A stretch of DNA of 64,000 bases from Nilaparvata lugens (lineage: Eukaryota > Arthropoda > Insecta > Hemiptera > Delphacidae): NCBI RefSeq assembly GCF_014356525.2, contig NC_052506.1:27030372-27094371 (forward strand), written 5' to 3'. The position numbers were made by a program, and so were the translations under genes. Below the pieces are notes generated by a model. It was not told the origin of the DNA and searched no databases. It saw only the letters and a list, made by a program, of their open reading frames with translations. This document shows positions 9,871 to 19,345 of this stretch, piece by piece; within the stretch, counting starts at the first letter, position 1; each line of letters begins with the position of its first letter.

Positions 9871-11946
9871 AACATCAGAGAAACCTTGCTAGAAGAAGAA
9901 AACTCCAGCATTCAAGAAATACACGAACATTTTCAAACCTATATAACCATACAAATAGCCAGCCTACAATTCAAAGCCCTCATAGATACTGGATCACAAG
10001 TCAGCCTAATCCAGAATGACTCTTATTCCCGCCTGAAAAACATAACAGAAATAGCCACATTACCATTAACCTCAACCTACCTATCAGGTGTCACACCAGG
10101 ACGTCGCCTCCGAATATCTAAACAATGCCTCCTGGAGATCCAAGTCGAAGGAAAGTGCTTCCCATACTCCTTCCTGGTATTACCTGCAAATGGACCACAC
10201 ATTATTATTGGTGCTGATTTCTTAGCCCATTATAACTCAAACATAAATTTCAAAAATCTCGAACTGCAATTAATCGACAATAGCAACCGGACTAGTATCA
10301 ATACTCAGATAATATTAAAGGCCAATGCGGGAGATGTAAGAGTAGTGAGATATCACATGGTTGAAGACTACATTCCTGAAAAAGAATACAAGGTGCAATA
10401 CAGAGAAGGTGAAGAAAGTGAAATGATGAGTCATGATTCAGTGGATGACTACAGCTTGGAAAATGAAACACCAGATGATACCGACATTCTGATGGAAAAG
10501 TTACTGAATGAGATTGATAACAATTCTGAATGGGGGCTCGCAATCAAACAATCCATGAAAGAAATGTTCATAAAAAATCGTGCAGTATTTTCAGAACAGC
10601 CGGGATTGGCAAATCATTTTCAGTGTAAATTAGAGGTCAAACCACATGAGTCGTATTATAGAAAATCTTATCCCATCCCTTTTGCGCACCGTCAAGCAGC
10701 AGCTGCCGAAATAGATAGGATGGAAAGACTAGGCATTATCGAACCATCCACATCGCATTATAGTTTGCCTATTACCTGCGTTTCGAAGAAGGACGGCTCC
10801 ACCCGACTCTGTCTCGACGCCCGCCAGCTGAACATGATTCTCGACGACGACCGTGAAGCTCCCGCCCAGATCGATCAGGTGTTGCAGACGTTCCATGGCA
10901 AGACCATATACTCCACCGTCGACCTCAGCGCCGGATATTGGCAGGTACAAGTGGCCGAAGAATCTCGAGATTACCTGTCCTTCCTCTTCAACGGCCGAAA
11001 TCTCAGGTTCACCCGACTTGCCTTTGGGATCAGAAATGCAATGGCTATATTTATACGCTGCCTAAGACAATCAATTGGTGAAGACATTTCAGATTTTTGT
11101 GCTCTTTACGTTGATGATGCAATTATTTCATCACAGAGTGTGGCAGAGCATATTCAACACCTTGATGTAGTATTCGGTAGACTAATAAAATGTGGTATGA
11201 AGTTAAAATTATCAAAATGTGAATTTTTTGCCAAGAAAGTCAAATACCTCGGGCACATCATAACTGATAAAGGTATCATGCAGGACATTGACAAATTAGC
11301 AGCTATAAAAAACTTTCCATCTCCATCAAGTCGTAAACAGCTTCAACGTTTTATTGGTTTCCTACAATTCTATCGTCGCTTTAACAAACAGATGTCTCAT
11401 TATACGGCACAACTGAGTCATGTTTTATCATCCTCTAAACCATGGATATGGGGGCTCAAGGAAGATGAAATTTTCAACCAGTTGAAGGATGCTTTTTTGA
11501 AAGCTGTTATATTGAATCATCCAAATCTCAACCAACCTTTTCATATAAATGTTGACGCATCGGATTACGCCTTAGGTGCGGAAATTTTTCAATATGATGA
11601 GAAAGGAGAAAAAGGAGTCATAGCATTTTTTAGCAAAACTATGAATGCAGCCCAGAAGAAGTACACAGTCACGGAAAAAGAACTACTAAGCATTGTCGAA
11701 GTATGCAAGAAATATAGAACGTTGTTGTTAGGCCAAAAGATTTTTGTTAACACAGACCATAAGGCTCTGACTTTCTTCAAAACAGCCAAGTTAACCAACA
11801 ACCGACTGTCTAGATGGTTTCTGTTATTACAAGAATTTGATCTAGAACTCACTCACCTGCCAGGTAAACGAAATCAAACTGCTGATTTCTTGTCCAGAGA
11901 AGGAAGTGACACCTATGCCAATGAACGACATTCCAATGCTATGTAG
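9709..11946 (+). CDS. pol: Pol part 1: aspartic protease, reverse transcriptase, RNase H
   Basis: This part matures the polyprotein and copies element RNA into DNA. The protease has the active-site triad in ALIDTGSQVSLI (about 9979) and a downstream IIIGADFLAHY. The RT follows from about 10650, with VSKKDGSTRLCLDARQLN, the first catalytic Asp in STVDLSAGYWQ, and the LYVDDAIIS active site near 11104. RNase H follows from about 11545 with INVDASDYALGAE, FSKTMNAAQKKYTVTEKELL, NTDHKALTFF and a C-terminal HLPGKRNQTADFLSRE. The frame is open from 9709; the first ATG-like codon context is irrelevant if it is made as a Gag-Pol fusion. It stops at TAG just before integrase because of one indel. About 240 bases of RT are conspicuously GC-rich. 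Confidence 0.93.
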   Translation, partial: SKARNRNSEESTAVADLYGLSPPNLQKRIKWKIQTTSLLQIQEREPTCLTTLYNNIRETLLEEENSSIQEIHEHFQTYITIQIASLQFKALIDTGSQVSLIQNDSYSRLKNITEIATLPLTSTYLSGVTPGRRLRISKQCLLEIQVEGKCFPYSFLVLPANGPHIIIGADFLAHYNSNINFKNLELQLIDNSNRTSINTQIILKANAGDVRVVRYHMVEDYIPEKEYKVQYREGEESEMMSHDSVDDYSLENETPDDTDILMEKLLNEIDNNSEWGLAIKQSMKEMFIKNRAVFSEQPGLANHFQCKLEVKPHESYYRKSYPIPFAHRQAAAAEIDRMERLGIIEPSTSHYSLPITCVSKKDGSTRLCLDARQLNMILDDDREAPAQIDQVLQTFHGKTIYSTVDLSAGYWQVQVAEESRDYLSFLFNGRNLRFTRLAFGIRNAMAIFIRCLRQSIGEDISDFCALYVDDAIISSQSVAEHIQHLDVVFGRLIKCGMKLKLSKCEFFAKKVKYLGHIITDKGIMQDIDKLAAIKNFPSPSSRKQLQRFIGFLQFYRRFNKQMSHYTAQLSHVLSSSKPWIWGLKEDEIFNQLKDAFLKAVILNHPNLNQPFHINVDASDYALGAEIFQYDEKGEKGVIAFFSKTMNAAQKKYTVTEKELLSIVEVCKKYRTLLLGQKIFVNTDHKALTFFKTAKLTNNRLSRWFLLLQEFDLELTHLPGKRNQTADFLSREGSDTYANERHSNAM

Positions 11947-13217
11947 CCGAAGATCAACCAGTGCCGTTACCCTTCAATATATCGCCGCTCCTGCACACCG
12001 AACTCCTCACATCTGAAAAATTTAAAAGCGCACAATCAATGGACAACAAAATCACAGATCTCATTCGCAAGTTATCCAACCCTCCAGTAGAAGAGCACCA
12101 GTATCTACAACGCTACACTGTGTTCAACGACCATTTGTTTTATAAGGCTAATAAAAACTCCGATTTTTGGCATCTAGTCATACCACACACCCTAGAAAAG
12201 GACGTAATTTTGGAAACACATGAACGAATTGGTCACTTTGGTATAAAGAAAACAATACATGCCCTGAAAACGTGTTGTTACTTCAAAGGATTGAACAAAA
12301 AGGTTACACAGTTAATAAGAGCCTGCGACATCTGTCAAAAAACAAAGCATAACCGTTTTCACATAGCAGGAGAAATGATACCTATCTTACCCTCACAACC
12401 ACTTGAATTAATATCAGCTGACATCTATGGGCCACTACCTCAGTCTATACACCAAAAACGCTTTATTTTTGTCTTAACCTGCTTGTTCTCAAAATATACA
12501 ATGTTCTTCCCTATTGGTAAAATCACTGGTGAAAAATTAGCCAGATGCATCACCGAAAGATGGACCAATGAAGTTGGTAAACCACAGCGCATATTGTCAG
12601 ATAACGCAACCTATTTTTGCAGTGCCAAGTGGAAACAAATTTTAGAACAAGCCGGCATTAAAACGTCAAGAGTCTCGGCATACACTCCCAGTGCAAACCC
12701 AGTGGAAAGAAAAATGAAAGAAATTTCAAGATTTATGAGGGCATATAGCAGTCACCGTCATCAACAATGGGTCAAATATGTACCGTTCCTAGAACACTGC
12801 ATTAATAACTGTGTAAGTGACAGTACCGGGTACACTCCCCACGAAATTATATTTGGCACAAGAAACGAATCATTTATTCAGAGCCTAATCAAGTTTCCAA
12901 ATCCGGATAAACCTAACCCAAACTTATACCAACTGGTTCGCAATAGGTTAGACAAATCCGCAAAACAAAGGAAAAAATACCATGACAAGGCTACAAAGAA
13001 ATTCAAATATGAAGTCGGAGATGAAGTACTGGTAAAAGCACATAAATCTTCAGATGCCCTAGGCAAGTTAACTAAAAAATTCTTCCATCTTTACACAGGA
13101 CCGCATCGAGTGACCGACGTTTCACAACACAACACCGTCAAGATTCAAGATTCCGAGAACGCCAATAATCACTGGTGGGAAAACGTAATTAATGTAAAAC
13201 CCTACCGAAGAGCCTAA
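11925..13217 (+). CDS. pol: Pol part 2: integrase, in a shifted frame
   Basis: Integrase inserts the DNA copy into the host chromosome. The frame is open from 11925, and part 1 ends at 11946, so a single indel between them separates integrase from RNase H. The N-terminal HHCC zinc finger is visible (HERIGH at about 12220 and RACDICQKTK at about 12321). The catalytic triad is D in LISADIYGPL (about 12420), D in RILSDNATYF (about 12600) and E in SANPVERKMKE, with 34 residues between the last two. The C-terminal part ends with VGDEVLVK and an LYTGPHRV block, similar to the GPY/F module of gypsy integrases. The stop is TAA at 13215. It appears intact from the zinc finger onward. Confidence 0.92.
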   Translation, partial: TTFQCYVAEDQPVPLPFNISPLLHTELLTSEKFKSAQSMDNKITDLIRKLSNPPVEEHQYLQRYTVFNDHLFYKANKNSDFWHLVIPHTLEKDVILETHERIGHFGIKKTIHALKTCCYFKGLNKKVTQLIRACDICQKTKHNRFHIAGEMIPILPSQPLELISADIYGPLPQSIHQKRFIFVLTCLFSKYTMFFPIGKITGEKLARCITERWTNEVGKPQRILSDNATYFCSAKWKQILEQAGIKTSRVSAYTPSANPVERKMKEISRFMRAYSSHRHQQWVKYVPFLEHCINNCVSDSTGYTPHEIIFGTRNESFIQSLIKFPNPDKPNPNLYQLVRNRLDKSAKQRKKYHDKATKKFKYEVGDEVLVKAHKSSDALGKLTKKFFHLYTGPHRVTDVSQHNTVKIQDSENANNHWWENVINVKPYRRA

Positions 13218-14456
13218 CCAATAAACAATTTCAACTCATCTAATAAACAACAATTCACTTCAAAGGGAAGAATTGAAATCAACTTTAAATCAAGAAATAA
13301 AACTGAAAACAACTTTAAGAATTTACCAACCTGATCAAGCCATCCACCTCGTGTCAGAGTCATCACCGAAACAATCGCCTGGTATCATCTGCACAACTGA
13401 AAAACAGAAACAAGAATTATATTATCCACGGAAAATAATTATAAATTAGAAATAACATGAAATTAGTAGTGAATAGGAGGAAAGAAAATAAACAAAGTTT
13501 ATTTGAAAAAATGTGTAAATCTAACCTTGAAATACAGAATCGATAGAAAAATCTATTCAGAACCAAAGCCTGTTCGATAATTTTCTTCGTCCCACCAACC
13601 AATGTGTGCGAAATCACAGAGTCAATGTATAGAATCAAAGCAATATCGTTATTCAATTATTGTAACCTATTATTTAATGTGGAATTATAAGTAAAAAACG
13701 CAACCAAAAATATATATTTATGTTAATTTGCACGAAATGCGCATGTTCTGTGTTATATGAATGTATCTCTAAAAAACTCCAAAGAAAATGAAATTCTTAC
13801 CTTCAAATGTGAAATTTATTACTGTTGCATCAAAAGATCATGAATTGAAATTCAAATTGATAAATATAATCTTAAAGACTTAATATTTGTAACCAACATT
13901 GATAAAAATCAAGAAAGCCATTTCAAGTGTAACCCTGTTTGTACACAACGTACTAAGCGCAAATAAGAATTGCTCGAGTCAAACGGTAGACGATTGTCAA
14001 GTCACCGAAGTAAAATCACACTCTCACCCAATTTATGTAAAAGCCAGAATAAAGAGTCGAAACCTGTAATAACCATGAAAAAATGATGAAAGTCTATATT
14101 TGTTGCAAATACTGTTCAAATCTTAAGAAGTAATATGTGAAATTTTGTATATTTGTTATAGTTATGGGTCTGCTCATAAGCCACCCGTGAATGGAAGTTG
14201 TGGAGTTGTTTTAATGAAGGATCCAAAGAGACCTCATTAATTATTGTATTTCGATTGTATCCAATGGAAGGAACAATCAATTATTTATTTTCTCGTAGCC
14301 AAAAGTGCACGATATATTGTTTTTAGTGTTAAGTGTTGAGTTTTCGTAGAAGTAAGGAGATGAAATAGTGTATTCATCACAATATCGGATTTTTCAAATA
14401 GTCATTGTTTCGACTCGTCTCCCAATTACCTATTTAAAATATCCTGGGGGCTTTTG
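13218..14456 (+). other. Non-coding 3' internal region of the gypsy element
   Basis: No plus-strand open frame of note follows integrase, so no env gene is visible. The stretch is AT-rich and ends in CTGGGGGCTTTTG at the 3' LTR border, the best candidate for the polypurine-tract region, although it is a poor purine run. Confidence 0.7.
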
Positions 14457-16864
14457 TGTGATGAATCTTTCAAATAGATCTCATGAGAAGAGAGAAAATT
14501 GTGATTACCTTTTAAAATGAAAGAATTTGCTAAAGGAATAGTTAGCGACCGAGCGATAAAGCTTACTTATCAATAACTGTATATTAGATAAGAGTACCGT
14601 TCTGTACTGAATATTTTCTAGGAAAATTATTCAATAAAATTATAATTATTTTGCAAATAAAGCACAAATTGTTTATGAATCGCTCACTGATTTTGAGGTT
14701 ACACTTTGTTTACTATCGATCAGATGTTTTTAAAACAGTTCGAACGCAGCTGACTGATTCAAAGTATTGTCAAATGTCATGCTGGCTTCACGTAAGATAT
14801 AATACCATCTCTAAAAATTATAAAACTATCAATAAAGGACCAAGAATTTCAAATAAAAAAATAAAATGTATGTATTATCGTTGAAATTATTTATTATTTA
14901 AGAAATTATATTATATGTCAGGTCTTATTGTAACTAAATAGGTCATAGCATGAAATTATATTATTGATAAAACGGCAGAAATTAATTATAACAGTCTCAA
15001 ACCTAATAAAAATTGTACAAGAATATTAATTTATTAATGATTTAATTCAACTGAACCACATGGTAATTAAATCTCTTTGGCAAGCCTAAGCCAATCATAG
15101 TGCATAGAAATAGCACCAAGAAGGTGATCGTTTGAAAGCAACACATGTTAATCTATTATCAGACAACAACCCTGCCTTATCATTTACGCTAGCACATGTA
15201 CATTGTATGAGAGGAACTATGTCTAGAAGATTAAGCAGTTTTAAGAATTACATAAATTAAATTATTATTGTAATTAAAGGAATTGTATTCTACTGCTTGC
15301 CACTGACGTCATGTTTACGTCACAAGCGTTCTACCAATGGCAAATTTTTATGCAAATTATTACATCGAGATTCTGAGAAGCAAGGTCTAGCCAAGAAGCT
15401 TAGAGAAAAGACAGCACTTCCCTTTTGAAATCCTCACCGTGCAGATCTCTTTTTATAGTTACCAAGACCTATTTGTGAAAATTTCTTGTTCGATTTTAAA
15501 TGTTCTATTTGTGAGCCGATATTTTAGGCCAATCTATTTGTTATTTGTAAATTTCTGTTTTCATCAATCGATAAATTTAAAAGCTTAAAGTAAATTATCC
15601 CTTAATTAATTCGGTGAAGGAGATATTTAAATTAAAATTCCCCACGTGCTGAAACCGAAGCCTGGATTGCCGCCGATCAAACGATTTTTGATCTAAAGAA
15701 GAAAACCACGACCGCCAAGGAAATTCACGTGAGTTATAAGTTTTAAAAGGGGCCCCAATCTACGCTTCGAAAATATTTCAGTGCAGAAACATAAATTTTT
15801 TCTTCGTTAAATTATTGGCCACGCCGACAAGCGCTTTAGCATTTAAGAGCCTAGAATTTATTCATATTTAATTTATAAGAATTTGTAGTTGATTAACTAT
15901 CCTCCGCTGCCTGAACCACGACCCCGAGCATTTTTAAAAATATTTTATAATTCATTTTTTCACTATTTTTTCAAAACTGTTCAATTTTATCAATTGTAAA
16001 ATTCTGTTGAATCACGCATGGTATCATGCAAGCACAAGAAAATTTTTAACTATTCTGTTAATGCTAAATTATTATCAACCTGTAAATCAAATTCTGAACC
16101 TGCACTGTATGATTACATATTTTATTATAATATATTTCAGTTTTGTTAATTCGCTTTCTGAGTTCGATTATTTCTTAAGCCTGTCAATTATTGTGTCTGA
16201 TACGTTCTATATCATCAAGAACCGATCGAATACGATCATTGGAATAATTGAATTAAGCTGGATATTGGAACAGGTCTAAGTGGATGTAGCGAGTGGGGTC
16301 AGATCGAGATATTTATTCTTTGTCCTTACCTGCTCATATATCAGCTTTTATCTGTTACCTACCTCGACTTAGGAGCGAACACATCAATTGTACAGCAGAT
16401 GCAGCCATAGATCATATAAATTCCTACAATAGAGCTTAAAACCCGACAAGACTCTGTTCTCGAAGTATATTCTGAACGATATTTGGTCCAAATACCGTAT
16501 TTTAATCCTTCAGAACTTATTAGAGACGCAGTCCCGTAAATTATCTACATCGGGATTTTTGCTCGACCTGTATGATTTTGTATGCTCATTCTTCACAGGT
16601 AATAATTTTAAGGTATCCGTATTCAGTGTTTAGCGTCCGCTACACTACTTATAAAAATTTCATCATTATACAATCTGTCATTAGAAGAATCAAGGGTGAG
16701 CGAGCGTTTAGGCCTCCCGCGATTCCGACAATTGTATTGAATCTTGTAGTGAATCAATCAGTCTGGTGTTCACTCAGCGTCCACACACGCATTGCAAAAT
16801 TTATAGCCTCTACACCATTGACTCAGTACAAGATTCACCCTACATGTGTGAAGCCTTCAAATCA
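14457..16864 (+). repeat. 3' long terminal repeat (2408 bp)
   Basis: TGTGATGAATC to CCTTCAAATCA. Differences from the 5' LTR are mainly scattered transitions and 1-base indels (for example near 14609, 14684, 14731, 15214, 15311, 15498 and 15837). After its end the sequence changes to CAGCTGATTCTGATTTGATG. Confidence 0.95.
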
Positions 16865-16904
16865 GCTGATTCTGATTTGATGTGAACGTGTTTACAAAAT
16901 AGTT

Positions 16905-17612
16905 TATGAAACGGAATCAGTTTATGCTTCTAGAATTGAATAAAGTTTTTGCAATAAGATACTATCATTTTATTTGGATGAATGAAATACAAATGAGATA
17001 TTATAAACTATTCAAATTCAATTTTCAGAGTATAATAGAATCTAACCTCAAACCTCCTAGTAAAGCGTTTATCACGGAACATGGTGGATAAACGGAATCA
17101 TTTTATGCTTCTAGAATTCAATAAAGTATTCTGTAATAATATACTATCATTTTATTTAAATGAATAAAATACAGATAAGATATATATTATAAACTATTCA
17201 AATAATTCGATTTTCAGAGAAGGATAGTACTTCTAACCTAAACTTCCATTGACATTCAGATCACATCAGATTGGCCAAATTTCAAGTGTGCTAAAACAGC
17301 TGATCAAAAACTTTTTCAAGTGTGATAAACCAGCTGATCAAAAACTTTTAATTATTTGTGTTTATCATTCAATAATTAAAACATTTATAATAATATCATC
17401 TTATTGTCATTTGGAAGAATAAAAAGTATAAACTCAACCTCTTACATAATTGAACATAATCTTTTAGGTTATTTTGTCAAATCAGAATAAAAAATAAAAA
17501 TACTTGGACAATTTCTTGATATTCAGATTACCTCAGATTTGCTAGAGCTATGACCTTCCACTTTTGCTTTCGGAAGTGCTTATAATAGACAATGAGGATA
17601 ATTATTATTCTC
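16905..17612 (-). repeat. Right arm of the long inverted repeat flanking the gypsy element
   Basis: Reverse complement of 3567-4060. The inner portion is present twice in tandem: the block with AATCAGTTTATGCTTCTAGAATT near 16915 and again with AATCATTTTATGCTTCTAGAATT near 17096. The arm is therefore about 210 bp longer than its partner. It ends in ATTATTCTCATATAT, matching the AT tract at the left. Confidence 0.85.
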
Positions 17613-17639
17613 ATATATATATATATAGTTTATTTTTCT

Positions 17640-17776
17640 GTGTGGCGAAAAATAACGTTCTCACCATGGTCAAAAATGTTTTTCCGGCTCTCAATCTTTT
17701 CTAGTCCTCGGCCTATGGCCTCGGACTTGAAAACCGATTTTGAGCCAGAAAAGTCTCATTTTCGGCCCTAGGTGCG
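17640..17776 (-). repeat. Motif X, copy 4
   Basis: Reads GTGTGGCGAAAAATA to CCCTAGGTGCG on the plus strand. In this direction it is open for about 43 codons and ends at the TAG in CCCTAG. It is inverted relative to copy 3, in keeping with the inverted arms. Confidence 0.75.
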
Positions 17777-18561
17777 AAATATACTATTATAAATTACTGT
17801 TTCATAGTTTAATATTTATTATTGTGTTTTGATATCAAACAATAGAATATGATGATATCTCCATAGCCTCAACAATATAATCTTGGCTGCATTGTCCATT
17901 GTCAGAAAGGTACATATCACAAGTATTTAAAAGTGAAGAATCAAATTTTAAATCAAAGTACAATAATTGTATCAATATTCAAAAGTGAGGTAGAGTAATA
18001 ATTGTTTCTTTTTTATTATCGAATTCCACTTCTTAATGCAATACAATCAACAATAATAATAAGAAAATACAGCAGAGATCTGAAGTTTAAGGTAAGCCTA
18101 CTGGTGAAACTCAGCCTTGACTGAAAAATTCCTAGTAATTATTCCGTAATTCATTATTAAAACTTTTAGATCATTTTTCTTCAATATTAAACCATATAGA
18201 GAAAACATCAGGCCCACTCAAGATTGAATCTTCAAATGTTTTCTCTATGATTTTAATATTTTCAGAGCAATATTTTGCTGTGAAAATGCCGGCAAACCGG
18301 CTTCAAATTTGCCGCTATACACTATATTATAGTAGCCTACATATGTTACCTGACTTAATTCAGAGTGAGAATTAATAATCACATATTGTGAGACAGATAA
18401 TAATATTAATTTTAATAATATATAAGTCATGAGCCAAAGTCTGTTGTATGCTTTTTAGGAGTGAAGTAAACTTTTTTAGAAGTCTAGTTTACAGTACAGT
18501 AAAGTACAGTAATTACATGTATGCTAAGTGTTATCAGTCAGGCCCCTATGTTCAACAATAC
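17777..18561. other. Unannotated AT-rich interval
   Basis: No supported gene or repeat ends. A minus-strand open frame of 61 codons at 18245-18430 has no recognisable features. Confidence 0.5.
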
Positions 18562-18652
18562 GCAATGGCCGAGAGCGTAAAGGCTTAACACATCAGAACT
18601 CAAAGCTCAGTGAATAACAAACATGATCTAGGTTCGAATCTCAGTCAATGAC
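18562..18652 (+). repeat. tRNA-like (Leu/Ser type) Pol III promoter sequence
   Basis: TGGCCGAGAGCGTAAAGGC resembles the A box and D arm of a class II tRNA. About 45 bases further on, AGGTTCGAATCTC resembles the B box and T arm. A run of eight T follows at 18653, as for Pol III termination. The acceptor stem does not pair well, so this is more likely a tRNA pseudogene or SINE head than a working tRNA. Confidence 0.5.
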
Positions 18653-19031
18653 TTTTTTTTGTCGATGAATTTCGACTTTTATAACCTATTTTTTATATTA
18701 GTTACCGTAATTTAAATTTCAATCAATTTTTTAGATATATTTTGAGACAAAACTGTGAAATATGCAATTATATTAATTTTTTCATCACATTATTTCAAAA
18801 TAGTAATGAAAATTCTATTCATCCATCTATCCATGATATATTGCACTGGGCGCAAAGCTCGTGCCTAATATTAATAGTATAAAAATATGGTCACTATTGT
18901 AAATTATTAATCAGTAATATTGAAATTAATTGACAGTTAAAGTTGTCATAACCAAGATTCAAACTATCAAAATAGGCTGTTTGAATTTTATTTATTTTTT
19001 AATTTCTTATATATTGGGAAGTTTTTTTGTG

Positions 19032-19168
19032 GTGTGGCGAAAAATAGCGTTCGCACCATGGGCAAAAATGTATTTCCGGCTCTCAATCTTTTCTAGTCCT
19101 CGGCCTACGGCCTCGGACTTAAAAACCGATTTCGAGCCGGAAATATCTCATTTTCGGCCCTAGGTGCG
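19032..19168 (-). repeat. Motif X, copy 5
   Basis: GTGTGGCGAAAAATAGCG to CCTAGGTGCG. It is open in the same frame as copies 3 and 4 (W-R-K-I-A-F-A-P-W-A-K-M ... H-F-R-P, then TAG). It is followed by GTTCACATCAAATAAGAATCAGCTGA; the complement of this, with small changes, also abuts the right end of the gypsy 3' LTR at 16860. Confidence 0.75.
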
Positions 19169-19224
19169 AAATATACTATTGTAAACCCGTTCACATCAAA
19201 TAAGAATCAGCTGACTTCAAGGCT

Positions 19225-19345
19225 ATTTTACAGCCCTAGGGCCGTAAAAATTTTTACCGGCCTGGTCAAAAAACAATCATTTTCGGCCTCCATATCATGA
19301 CGCACGAAAACCAGCTCATTACATCCAAGTGTGGCGAAAAAATGT
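19225..19345. repeat. Degenerate sequence related to motif X
   Basis: Contains CCCTAGGGCCGTAAAAATTT, a CATTTTCGGCCT block and GTGTGGCGAAAAAATG. The end signatures resemble motif X but the middle is different. Confidence 0.45.

Larger units (their letters stand above)
4235..16864 (+). mobile_element. Ty3/gypsy LTR retrotransposon, near full length, 12.6 kb
   Basis: Order: 5' LTR, primer-binding site, gag, protease-RT-RNase H, integrase, about 1.2 kb of non-coding sequence, 3' LTR. RT before integrase places it in Ty3/gypsy. No envelope-like frame follows integrase. The two LTRs differ at only about twenty positions by eye over 2.4 kb, so insertion was recent. Even so, gag carries two frame changes and a TGA, and pol is split before integrase, so this copy looks inactive unless some breaks are base-calling errors. 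The bases outside the LTRs (ATAT on the left, GCTG on the right) do not form a target-site duplication. Confidence 0.95.

Noticed and set aside
13218..14456. Possible env gene of the gypsy element
   Set aside because: No plus-strand open frame of useful length is present between integrase and the 3' LTR.
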